From: 66-474 sp035606235
GTDB lineage: Bacteria; Pseudomonadota; Gammaproteobacteria; Xanthomonadales; Rhodanobacteraceae
DNA: 64,000 bases
Assembly: GCA_035606235.1 (NCBI GenBank)
Contig: DATNFU010000025.1
Location: 1 to 64,000, forward strand
Reading direction: 5' to 3'
Below, in pieces: positions 37,150-44,145 of the stretch (the stretch's first letter is position 1; each line of letters begins with the position of its first letter). The position numbers were made by a program, and so were the translations under genes. The notes below the pieces were generated by a model, which searched no databases, was not told the DNA's origin, and saw only the letters and a list, made by a program, of their open reading frames with translations.

Positions 37150-38559
37150 ATGAACGAAGCCGTATTGCTTTCGCGCCTGCAATTCGGGTTCGTGATTTCG
37201 TTCCACATCCTGTTTCCGGCCTTCACCATCGGGCTGGCCAGTTGGCTCGCGTTCCTGGAAGCCTGGTGGCTGCGCACGCGCGAGGATCGCATCCGGGACC
37301 TGTACTTCTTCTGGATGAAGATCTTTTCGGTGTCGTTCGGCGTGGGTGTGGTCACCGGCATCGTGATGAGCTTCCAGTTCGGCACCAATTGGGCGGGCTT
37401 CTCGACCGCCGCCGGCAACGTGGTCGGCCCGTTGCTTAACTACGAAGTGCTGACCGCGTTCTTCATGGAAGCGACTTTCCTCGGCGTGATGCTGTTCGGC
37501 TGGCAGCGGGTCGGGCATCGCACGCACTTCTTCGCCACCTGCATGGTCGCGCTGGGCACGCTGATTTCCACCTTCTGGATCATCAGCGCCAACAGCTGGA
37601 TGCAGACCCCGGCCGGTTACGCGTTGCGTGACGGGGTGTTCTATCCAGTGGACTGGTGGAAGGTGATCTTCAACCCCTCGTTTTTTTATCGCCTGCCGCA
37701 CATGGTATTGGCCGCGTTCCTGACCACCGCGTTCGTGATCGGCGGCGTGTCGGCGTTCTATCTCGCGCATGGCAAATTCGTGGAACGCGCCAAGCTGTGT
37801 TTGAAAGCCGCGCTGGTGTTCGTGTCGATCGTTGCGCCGTTGCAGATCATCGTCGGCGATTTTTCCGGACAGGAAGTCGCACGCTATCAGCCTGCCAAAC
37901 TGGCCGCGCTGGAGGCGCATTGGGACACCAGCTCCAACGTGCCGTTCGTGCTGTTCGCGATCCCGGACGAGAACGCGCAGCGCAATGACTACGCCTGGCA
38001 GATTCCGCACCTGGGCAGCCTGATCCTCACGCACTCCTGGAGCGGCGAGGTGAAAGGCCTGCGCGATTTCCCGCGCAATGAGCAACCGCCCGTGGCGATC
38101 CCGTTCTTCGCCTTCCGCATCATGGTATTGATCGGCGTGCTGATGTTGCTGATCTCCTGGTACGGATTGTGGAAATGGAAACGCGGCCATGCGTTCACCT
38201 CGCGCTGGTACCTGCGCGCGTGGATGGCGATGACGCCGAGCGGCTTCATCGCGCTGGTGCTGGGCTGGTGGGTGGCGGAAGTGGGCCGCCAGCCCTGGGT
38301 GGTGTACGGTCTGCTGCGCACCGCGGATGCATCCAGCCCCAACGTCACCGCCGGCAGCGTGCTCGGTTCGCTGATCACCTACATCGTCACCTACTTGCTG
38401 TTGTTCGGCTTTTCGACCTGGTACCTGATCAAGCTGCTGCGCACCGGTCCGGTCGCGGCGCCCACGCGCAAGCGCACGCCGGCCACCGCGGCGAGGCCGC
38501 TGTCGGTTCCCGACCAGCACGTGGAGGCTGAGCCGGCGCGCTCAGGCGATGCAAAGTAA
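37150..38559 (+). CDS. cioA: Cytochrome bd-type (CIO) quinol oxidase subunit I
   Basis: Heme-bearing subunit of a bd-type ubiquinol oxidase that reduces O2 to water without proton pumping. At 469 residues it has a short Q-loop, unlike E. coli CydA (about 520), which places it with the cyanide-insensitive CioA group. Marks: SRLQFGFVISFHILFP with His19 as heme b595 ligand, FYRLPHMVLAAF (b558 ligand), GDFSGQEVARYQPAKLAALE (quinol region) and GWWVAEVGRQPWVVYG. The tail of about 35 residues is Pro/Ala/Thr-rich. Co-transcribed with cioB. Confidence 0.95.
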   Translation: MNEAVLLSRLQFGFVISFHILFPAFTIGLASWLAFLEAWWLRTREDRIRDLYFFWMKIFSVSFGVGVVTGIVMSFQFGTNWAGFSTAAGNVVGPLLNYEVLTAFFMEATFLGVMLFGWQRVGHRTHFFATCMVALGTLISTFWIISANSWMQTPAGYALRDGVFYPVDWWKVIFNPSFFYRLPHMVLAAFLTTAFVIGGVSAFYLAHGKFVERAKLCLKAALVFVSIVAPLQIIVGDFSGQEVARYQPAKLAALEAHWDTSSNVPFVLFAIPDENAQRNDYAWQIPHLGSLILTHSWSGEVKGLRDFPRNEQPPVAIPFFAFRIMVLIGVLMLLISWYGLWKWKRGHAFTSRWYLRAWMAMTPSGFIALVLGWWVAEVGRQPWVVYGLLRTADASSPNVTAGSVLGSLITYIVTYLLLFGFSTWYLIKLLRTGPVAAPTRKRTPATAARPLSVPDQHVEAEPARSGDAK

Positions 38560-38662
38560 TGCATCCCCTGCGCAGGCCGAAGGCCATTGGCAGGAGCCGA
38601 TGGCGGGGTTGCCTGGCGAGATCAGGAACGTCGAACCTGGCAACACGCCTCTGGAGTGAACC

Positions 38663-39670
38663 ATGACCGAGATTCTGCCCGTCATCTGGTACTTCATCAT
38701 CGGCTTCGCGGTGATGATGTACGTGCTGCTGGACGGCTTCGTGCTCGGCATCGGCATCCTCACGCCGTTTGCCGATCACGATGATCAGCGCGACCTGATG
38801 ATGAACACCGCGGCGCCGATCTGGGATGGCAACGAAACATGGCTGGTGATGGGCGGCGCCGGATTGATGGCGGCATTTCCGAAAGCCTACGCGATCGTGC
38901 TGTCGGCGTTGTATCTGCCGATCCTGTGCATGCTGATCGCGCTGATCTTCCGCGGCGTGGCGTTCGAATTCCGCTTCAAGGCGCAGCGCTCGCGCGTGGT
39001 ATGGGGGTTCGCATTCGCCGCCGGTTCGCTGATCACCGCTTTCATGCAAGGGCTGATTCTCGGCGCGCTGGTGGAAGGCATGCCGCTGACCGGCGGCAAG
39101 TACGTCCACGAGCAGGCGTTTGCCTGGTTTTCGCCGTTCTCGATGATGACGGGCGTCGCGGTAGTGTTCGGTTATGCGTTGCTGGGCGCGACCTGGCTGA
39201 TCCTCAAGACCGACGGCCGTGTGCAGCGCATCGCGTTCGATCTGACGCGCCCCCTGATGCTGGGCGTGATCGCGTTCATGCTGCTGGTCAGCGCATGGCT
39301 GCCGTTCGTCAATTCGCACCTGATGGATCGCTGGTTTACCTGGCCGAATTTCTGGTACCTGTCGCCGATCCCCATCCTCACCGTCATCAACGCGGTGCTG
39401 CTGTGGCGCGCGGTGCTGGCCAATCGCGAGATCGCGCCGTTCGTGCTGTCGCTGTGCTTTTTCCTGCTGGGTTTCATTGGTCTCGTGGTCGGCATCTGGC
39501 CCAACATCGTGCCGCCGAGTTTGACGATCTGGGAAGCGGCCTCCGCGCCGAGCTCGCAATTGTTCGTGATGGTCGGCGCCTTCATCATGATCCCGGCGGT
39601 GCTGGGCTACACCGCATATTCGTACAGCGTGTTCCGCGGCAAGGTCGCGGCGGATGCGGGGTATCACTGA
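38663..39670 (+). CDS. cioB: Cytochrome bd-type (CIO) quinol oxidase subunit II
   Basis: Structural partner of CioA. The 335-residue product has the CydB start (IWYFIIGFAVMMYVLLDGFVLGIG), the NTAAPIWDGNETWLVMGGAG motif, the FRGVAFEFRFK loop and repeated long membrane helices ending in MIPAVLGYTAYSYSVFRGKV. 103 bp after cioA. I see no small cydX-type ORF behind it, which fits the CIO class. Confidence 0.95.
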   Translation: MTEILPVIWYFIIGFAVMMYVLLDGFVLGIGILTPFADHDDQRDLMMNTAAPIWDGNETWLVMGGAGLMAAFPKAYAIVLSALYLPILCMLIALIFRGVAFEFRFKAQRSRVVWGFAFAAGSLITAFMQGLILGALVEGMPLTGGKYVHEQAFAWFSPFSMMTGVAVVFGYALLGATWLILKTDGRVQRIAFDLTRPLMLGVIAFMLLVSAWLPFVNSHLMDRWFTWPNFWYLSPIPILTVINAVLLWRAVLANREIAPFVLSLCFFLLGFIGLVVGIWPNIVPPSLTIWEAASAPSSQLFVMVGAFIMIPAVLGYTAYSYSVFRGKVAADAGYH

Positions 39671-39674
39671 AGGC

Positions 39675-39731
39675 ATCGCCTGCAAGCTCCTGCGACAGCC
39701 GCTTGGTAGGAGCCTCAGCAGGCGACCGCGA
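39675..39731. repeat. GTAGGAGC-family palindromic repeat after cioB
   Basis: CGCCTGCAAGCTCCTG on the left and GGTAGGAGCCTCAGCAGGCG on the right form an imperfect inverted repeat directly after the cioB stop. Confidence 0.6.
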
Positions 39732-39810
39732 GATCCCCGTCATGAATGCTGCTTGGCTTCTGTGCGCTACATCTGATGCCGCGCTCCGGGATTTCGCTTA
39801 TAGTCGCCAC

Positions 39811-40032
39811 ATGGGCGAATCCGATTTGAAGACCGAGCTGGACGCGCTGTCCGCCGCGATGGACCGCGCCACCGAAACGCTGCGCAGGCTGGGCGAGGAA
39901 AACGCGAGCCTACGCCACAGCCGTGAGCAACTCGCTGCTGAGCGCGCGCAATTGATGTCGCGCAATGAACAGGCGCGTTCGCGGGTTGAAGCGATGATCG
40001 AGCGCCTGAAGGCGCTGGAAAGTTCGGGCTGA
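39811..40032 (+). CDS. Small coiled-coil protein (TIGR02449-like)
   Basis: A 73-residue protein made almost wholly of heptad-like coiled coil (ELDALSAAMDRATETLRRLG ... EQARSRVEAMIERLKALES). It matches the small family placed just upstream of zapA in many gammaproteobacteria (TIGR02449). Size and form recall the division factor ZapB, so a cell-division role next to zapA is plausible but unproven. A -10-like TTATAGT lies about 10 bp before the ATG. Confidence 0.8.
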   Translation: MGESDLKTELDALSAAMDRATETLRRLGEENASLRHSREQLAAERAQLMSRNEQARSRVEAMIERLKALESSG

Positions 40033-40171
40033 GTGAGCGCGCCTTGATTTTCACCCTCTGGAATCGATGCAGGTGATCAAATTCTTGCTCGCAAGGATTT
40101 GATGGGGGTTGTGGGAGCATGGCAATGCGGATCGACATCAGGGTTCATCACATTATTCCGGGCTTCCCGTC

Positions 40172-40474
40172 ATGAACGAATCCATCACCGTCACCGTGCG
40201 CCTGCTCGATCGCGAGTTCCTGGTCGGCTGCGCGCCGGAAGAGCGTGAAAGCCTGCTGGCCGCGGCAACGTATCTGGATCGCAAGATGCACGATGTGCGC
40301 GGCGCGTCACGCAGCGTCGGCTATGACCGCGTGGCGGTGCTGGCCGCGCTCTCGCTGGCGGATGAGTTGCTGCAGTTGCGTCAGCGCCATGATGAACAAT
40401 CGCGCGTACTCGGTGATGGCATCGGTGTGTTGCGCCGCAAGCTTGAAGGTGCACTCGTCACCAACGTAAAATAG
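40172..40474 (+). CDS. zapA: Cell division protein ZapA
   Basis: Cytosolic FtsZ-associated protein that bundles FtsZ filaments and supports the Z ring. The 100-residue product shows the ZapA pattern: ITVTVRLLDREFLVGCAPEE, LLAAATYLDRKMHDVR, VGYDRVAVLAALSLADELLQ and a C-terminal helix. The order coiled-coil gene, zapA, 6S RNA, 5-FCL is the classic gammaproteobacterial block. Its last codons contain the 6S RNA promoter. Confidence 0.94.
   Translation: MNESITVTVRLLDREFLVGCAPEERESLLAAATYLDRKMHDVRGASRSVGYDRVAVLAALSLADELLQLRQRHDEQSRVLGDGIGVLRRKLEGALVTNVK
40443..40472 (+). promoter_or_regulatory. Promoter of 6S RNA inside the end of zapA
   Basis: TTGAAG (40443-40448) and TAAAAT (40467-40472) are spaced by 18 bp, a good sigma-70 pair. 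The predicted start near 40479 fits the 5' end of the 6S RNA pairing. Confidence 0.55.
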
Positions 40475-40477
40475 CGC

Positions 40478-40672
40478 CAGCGTCCCCTGCGGTGCACGGC
40501 AGTGCATCTTCAGCAATTGCCTTGTTCCTAATGTACGACCTCGGGCAGGCAGACACCGGGTGAGTGTGCAAGTCCGCCACGAGCGGAAAGCCTGACACCC
40601 GGCGAGCTCGCCCACTTGATCCTCGGGATCAGGGTCGCTCGGTGTACACCGGCATCGCGGAGGGCGCGCTTG
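40478..40672 (+). ncRNA. ssrS: 6S RNA
   Basis: 6S RNA binds sigma-70 RNA polymerase by mimicking an open promoter and lowers transcription in stationary phase. Support: position between zapA and the 5-FCL gene (the conserved ssrS site), a promoter at 40443-40472, and long-range pairing of the ends, GCGTCCCCTGCGGTGC near 40480 with GCATCGCGGAGGGCGC near 40652. Inside are the expected closing stems around a bulged centre (GCCTGACACCCGG pairs back toward CCGGGTGAGTGTGC). Ends are estimates, about 195 nt. Confidence 0.8.
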
Positions 40673-40739
40673 CTCGTTTTGTTGTAGGAACGAGCGTGTT
40701 TGCGATTGCTCTTGGGCGAGCAACCTCTCGGCGTGCCCT

Positions 40740-40830
40740 CCGACCGGCATCCATGCCTCACGCTCTTGTGCAGCACGATCTGCCACTCAGCAGATCGCAA
40801 GCGCCGCATATTCGAGCTGCACGCAGGCTT
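40740..40830. repeat. Composite ~90-bp intergenic repeat, copy 1 (plus)
   Basis: Contains GGCATCCATGCC (40746-40757), a small palindrome, then hairpin GATCTGC-CACTCA-GCAGATC (40777-40796), then GCGCCGCATATTCGAGCTGC and CGCAGGCT. The same parts in order recur at 41932-42025 (inverted) and 59692-59767. Lies between 6S RNA and the 5-FCL gene. Confidence 0.65.
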
Positions 40831-40880
40831 CTTTCAGGCAACACTCCCCAACCTTTCCGGAATATGCGACGCTCATCGAC

Positions 40881-41486
40881 ATGCAAACGGTCGACGAACG
40901 ACAAAGCCTGCGCGCGAAGATGGCCGCGCGACGCTCCATGCTGGAGGCCAGCGCACGCATCAGTGCGGCGACCGGTGTGATGCGCAGCCTGGAGCAACTG
41001 CCCGAATTCATGGTGGATCAGAACATCGCCGGTTACTGGGCGGTGCGCGGCGAAGTGCCGCTGAACCTCGCGGTGGCGAGTCTGCACGCGCGCGGTCAGC
41101 GTTACTTCCTGCCGGTTCTCGATGCGCAGGCGCCGCGCACGCTGCGGTTCGCCGAGTTCATCGCCGGCGGCGCGCTCGAGCCCAACCGCTTCGGCATTCC
41201 CGAGCCGCTCGACACCGCCGCGCACGACGCGCGGCAACTCGATGTCGTGCTGCTGCCCTTGCTCGCCTTCGACGCGTGCGGCCACCGGCTCGGCACCGGC
41301 GGCGGCTGGTACGACACCACATTTTCGTTTTTGCGCCAATGCGCACGACCGTCGAAGCCGCTGTTGGTCGGCATCGGTTACGCTTTCCAGCAGGTCGAGT
41401 CGCTGCCGGCGGAAAACTGGGACGTTCCGCTCGATTACGTTGCCACCGAAAGGGGCTTGATCGCGTGCGCCAAGGAAAACGCGTGA
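40881..41486 (+). CDS. 5-formyltetrahydrofolate cyclo-ligase
   Basis: Converts 5-formyl-THF to 5,10-methenyl-THF with ATP, recycling folate. The 201-residue product shows the family features: RAKMAARRSML at the start, the NIAGYWAVRGEVPL region, and the C-terminal signature LLPLLAFDACGHRLGTGGGWYD containing the GTGGGxYD nucleotide/Mg loop. Its downstream position after 6S RNA matches ygfA/fau of E. coli. The stop overlaps the next GTG start. Confidence 0.94.
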   Translation: MQTVDERQSLRAKMAARRSMLEASARISAATGVMRSLEQLPEFMVDQNIAGYWAVRGEVPLNLAVASLHARGQRYFLPVLDAQAPRTLRFAEFIAGGALEPNRFGIPEPLDTAAHDARQLDVVLLPLLAFDACGHRLGTGGGWYDTTFSFLRQCARPSKPLLVGIGYAFQQVESLPAENWDVPLDYVATERGLIACAKENA

Positions 41487-41932
41487 ACCACTGGTTGATG
41501 AAATCCGAGCCGGACGTGTTCTCGATCGACGACTTGAAGCGCGTCAAGGTCGAACCGTGGAACGGTGTGCGCAATTACCAGGCGCGCAATTTCATCCGCG
41601 AGATGCGCAAGGGCGACGGTGTAATGGTCTATCACTCCAGTTGCGCGGTGCCGGGCGTGGCAGGGCTCGCCGCGGTCGCCAGCGCGCCGTATCCCGATCC
41701 CACCCAGTTCGATCCGAAGAGCGAATACTTCGATGCCGGCAGCGATCGTGGCGATCCGCGCTGGACGCTGGTGGACGTGCGCTATCAGCGCAAGCTGAAG
41801 CGCGTGATCACGCTGGACGAGATCAAGGCACTGCCCAGGCTTGGCGATTTCGCGTTGACCAGGCGCGGCAACCGGCTTTCAGTGCTGCCGGTAACGGCGG
41901 CGCAATGGCAAATGATTCTGGAGTTGGAGTAG
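41483..41932 (+). CDS. EVE-domain protein
   Basis: EVE (PUA-like) domains bind modified bases or RNA; cellular functions are mostly unknown. GTG 41483 overlaps the 5-FCL stop as GTGA, so the genes are coupled. The 149-residue product carries the full EVE pattern: HWLMKSEPDVFSIDDLKR, WNGVRNYQARNFIREM, KGDGVMVYHSSC, GVAGLAAV and WTLVDVRYQRKL, ending RRGNRLSVLPVTAAQWQMIL. Confidence 0.92.
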   Translation: MNHWLMKSEPDVFSIDDLKRVKVEPWNGVRNYQARNFIREMRKGDGVMVYHSSCAVPGVAGLAAVASAPYPDPTQFDPKSEYFDAGSDRGDPRWTLVDVRYQRKLKRVITLDEIKALPRLGDFALTRRGNRLSVLPVTAAQWQMILELE

Positions 41933-42025
41933 GAGCCTGCGGGCAGGTCGAACATGCAGCGCATGCGATCTGCCTTGGCTGGCAGTTCGCTTCGCATGTG
42001 AGCATGAGGCATGGATGCCGATCGG
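41932..42025. repeat. Composite ~90-bp intergenic repeat, copy 2 (inverted)
   Basis: Read on the minus strand it gives CGGCATCCATGCC, a hairpin with stem GAACTGCC/GGCAGATC (41967-41989) and GCGCTGCATGTTCGACCTGC, ending in GCAGGCTCCTA, a GTAGGAGC-type end. It is the reverse of the copies at 40740 and 59692. Lies between the EVE gene and rpiA. Confidence 0.65.
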
Positions 42026-42099
42026 AAGCAGCGCCCGGGACGGCTGGTTGCGATAACTCCGCAGGCACCATCATCCGCCGCTTCCGCAAAGGGAAAATT

Positions 42100-42738
42100 A
42101 TGAGCAACGACGATCAGAAGCGCGCCGCGGGCGTGGCCGCGCTGCGTTACGTGGAGGACGGCATCATCGGCGTCGGCACCGGTTCGACGGTGGCCCATTT
42201 CATTGACGCGCTGGCCACCATGAGGCAGCGCATCGAAGGCGCGGTATCCAGTTCGGAGGCCTCCTCCGCGCTGCTGCGCGAACGCGGCATCCGCGTGCTC
42301 GATCTCAACGCGGTCGGCGAACTGCCGCTGTATGTGGATGGCGCAGACGAGTGCGACCCGCGCCGGTGCCTGATCAAGGGTGGCGGCGCCGCGCTGACGC
42401 GCGAGAAAATCATTGCCGCCGTGGCCACGCAATTCGTCTGCATCATCGACTCCAGCAAACGCGTGGATGTGCTGGGCAAGTTTCCGCTTCCGATCGAGGT
42501 GATCCCGATGGCCCGCAGTTTCGTCGCGCGCGAGATCGTGCGTCGCGGCGGCCAGCCGGTGTGGCGCGACGGCTGCATCACCGACAACGGCAACTGGATC
42601 CTGGATGTGCACGGCTTGTCGATAACCGACCCACGCGCGCTGGAAACCGACTTGAACCAGATCACCGGCGTGGTCACGGTCGGGCTGTTCGCGCACCGCC
42701 CGGCCGACATCGTACTGATCGGAGACAAGGAAATGTAA
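42100..42738 (+). CDS. rpiA: Ribose-5-phosphate isomerase A
   Basis: Interconverts ribose-5-P and ribulose-5-P in the pentose phosphate pathway. ATG 42100 has an AGGGAAA ribosome site; 212 residues. Diagnostic motifs: GVGTGSTVAHFID (phosphate loop), VDGADECDPRRCLIKGGGAA with the catalytic Asp/Glu and Lys, and DNGNWILDVHGLSI. Full length. Ends upstream of a terminator at 42826-42850. Confidence 0.96.
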   Translation: MSNDDQKRAAGVAALRYVEDGIIGVGTGSTVAHFIDALATMRQRIEGAVSSSEASSALLRERGIRVLDLNAVGELPLYVDGADECDPRRCLIKGGGAALTREKIIAAVATQFVCIIDSSKRVDVLGKFPLPIEVIPMARSFVAREIVRRGGQPVWRDGCITDNGNWILDVHGLSITDPRALETDLNQITGVVTVGLFAHRPADIVLIGDKEM

Positions 42739-42739
42739 G

Positions 42740-42815
42740 AGCGAGCGCGCTCGCGACTTGGCTACACCATCCATCGCCAAGAGTTCTGCCGTCGCGCGCA
42801 GGCGCGCTCCTACAG
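42740..42815. repeat. GTAGGAGC-family repeat between rpiA and tRNA-Gln
   Basis: GAGCGCGCTCGCGACTTGG on the left and CGTCGCGCGCAGGCGCGCTC then CTACA on the right. The inner text CCATCGCCAAGAGTTCTG matches CCATGGCCAAGAACTCCG in the copy at 45355-45455. Confidence 0.6.
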
Positions 42816-42825
42816 CAAGCAAGCA

Positions 42826-42850
42826 AAAAGCCCGCTTTCGCGGGCTTTTT
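42826..42850. terminator. Bidirectional rho-independent terminator (rpiA / tRNA-Gln)
   Basis: AAAAAGCCCGC-TTTC-GCGGGCTTTTT: a perfect seven-pair GC-rich stem with A-run and T-run on either side, so it works in both directions, for rpiA on plus and for tRNA-Gln on minus. Confidence 0.92.
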
Positions 42851-42860
42851 GTTTCCGGAT

Positions 42861-42935
42861 TGGCAGCCCCGGATGGATTCGAACCACCGAATGCCTGAGT
42901 CAGAGTCAGGTGCCTTACCGCTTGGCGACGGGGCT
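42861..42935 (-). tRNA. tRNA-Gln (anticodon CTG)
   Basis: A 75-nt cloverleaf including an encoded CCA. Acceptor stem AGCCCCG/CGGGGCT, D arm GCC-AAGCGGTAA-GGC, anticodon stem CCTGA/TCAGG with loop CTCTGAC (anticodon CTG, reads CAG), T arm GGTGG-TTCGAAT-CCATC with one G-U pair, discriminator G. The weak A1-U72 pair and D-loop text match bacterial tRNA-Gln. The terminator at 42826 follows 10 bp downstream. Confidence 0.95.
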
Positions 42936-43067
42936 ATGTGAGCAAACCGGGCATCCTGCCGCGGTTTGCATTGCAAACGGTCGCGGCCCAAGCCGCGCCA
43001 CGTTTGCCTCGTCAGCCTTTCGGCTGACGTCGGCACATCCATATGCCGAATGTTCCTTCCGCCAAGT

Positions 43068-43466
43068 TTAGCGCTTCGAGAACTGCGTCGCGCGACGGGC
43101 CTTGTGCAGACCCACTTTCTTGCGCTCCACTTCGCGCGCGTCGCGGGTCATGAACCCGGCCTTGCGCAAAGGCGATTTCAGGGCTTCATCGTACTCGACC
43201 AGCGCACGCGCGATGCCGAGGCGGATGGCGCCGGCCTGACCGGTGATGCCACCACCCTCGACGCTGACATTGACGTCGAATTTGTCGGCCATCTGGGTGA
43301 GTTCCAGCGGCTGGCGCACGATCATGCGCGAGGTTTCACGGCCGAAGAAATCATCCAGCGACTTGCCGTTGACGGTGATCTGGCCCTGGCCCTTGCGCAG
43401 GTACACGCGCGCGGCCGAGGACTTGCGACGTCCCGTACCATAATTCTGAGTTTGCGGGGTTGCCAT
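43068..43466 (-). CDS. rpsI: 30S ribosomal protein S9
   Basis: Small-subunit protein whose C-terminal Lys/Arg tail reaches the P-site tRNA. The 132 residues show NYGTGRRKSSAARVYLRKGQG at the start, the GGGITGQAGAIRLGIARAL core and the basic ending VGLHKARRATQFSKR. Three bases after rplM, the standard L13-S9 operon. A GTCAGCC-TTTC-GGCTGAC hairpin at 43011-43028 may contribute to transcript ending. Confidence 0.98.
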   Translation of the reverse strand: MATPQTQNYGTGRRKSSAARVYLRKGQGQITVNGKSLDDFFGRETSRMIVRQPLELTQMADKFDVNVSVEGGGITGQAGAIRLGIARALVEYDEALKSPLRKAGFMTRDAREVERKKVGLHKARRATQFSKR

Positions 43467-43469
43467 GGA

Positions 43470-43898
43470 TTAGATTTCCAGCGCTTGAGGTTGCTGTGCG
43501 GTATGCGGATGCTCGGTGCCGCTGTATACCTTGAGCTTGCGGAACATTGCGCGGCCCAGCGGATTCTTCGGCAACATGCCCTTGACGCCAATCTCGATCA
43601 CCCGCTCCGGGTGCGCGGCCAGCATGTTCTTCAGACTGAAGGTCTTGAGGTTGCCGACATAGCCGGTAAAGCGGTGGTAGGTCTTGTCTTCCAGCTTGTT
43701 GCCGGTGACCGCGATCTTGTCGGCATTGACCACGACGATGTAATCGCCGGTATCGATATGCGGGGTGTACACGGGCTTGTGCTTGCCGCGCAGGCGATGC
43801 GCGATCTGCGTGCACAGGCGGCCGAGCGTCTTGCCCTCGGCATTGACGATGAACCAATCGCGCTTGACCTCGGCGGTCTTGGCGCTGAACGTCTTCAT
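43470..43898 (-). CDS. rplM: 50S ribosomal protein L13
   Basis: Early-assembly large-subunit protein. ATG 43898 (MKTFSAKTAEVKRDWFIVNA); 142 residues, full length. Marks: GKTLGRLCTQIAHRLRGKHK, HIDTGDYIVVVNADKI, and the signature KGMLPKNPLGRAMFRKLKVY. First gene of rplM-rpsI. The 5' leader carries a hairpin at 43926-43943 that may be part of translational self-control, as known for rplM operons in gammaproteobacteria. Confidence 0.98.
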   Translation of the reverse strand: MKTFSAKTAEVKRDWFIVNAEGKTLGRLCTQIAHRLRGKHKPVYTPHIDTGDYIVVVNADKIAVTGNKLEDKTYHRFTGYVGNLKTFSLKNMLAAHPERVIEIGVKGMLPKNPLGRAMFRKLKVYSGTEHPHTAQQPQALEI

Positions 43899-43925
43899 GG
43901 GATGCGATCCGTAAAATTTGAAAGT

Positions 43926-43943
43926 CCGCACACGGATGTGCGG
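43926..43943 (-). promoter_or_regulatory. Hairpin in the rplM 5' leader
   Basis: CCGCACA-CGGA-TGTGCGG is a seven-pair stem about 28 bp before the rplM ATG. L13 is known to repress its own operon through leader RNA in E. coli. The same core, CGCACA-GGGA-TGTGCG, occurs between xerD and dsbC, so it might instead be a repeat copy. Confidence 0.35.
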
Positions 43944-44145
43944 GTTTTTGCGCGGGATGCGCGTCAAAGGTTCTGGAGCGAAAGACCGCCAAGGATAACG
44001 GAGCCTCCAACTCCATGCAAGCCGAAGTGGGTCGGGTTGTCCGCGCCCAATTGTCGAGCCCACGCAGGCGGCCGAGACGCTTGCAAGCGACCGCCAAAGG
44101 GCACCGACAACCTGCATGGGAGCGCCGAATGATAGCATTCCGGCG

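Noticed and set aside
42866..43067. Further tRNA next to tRNA-Gln
   Set aside because: The remaining sequence up to rpsI folds only into a small GTCAGCC hairpin and has no cloverleaf or T-loop motif.
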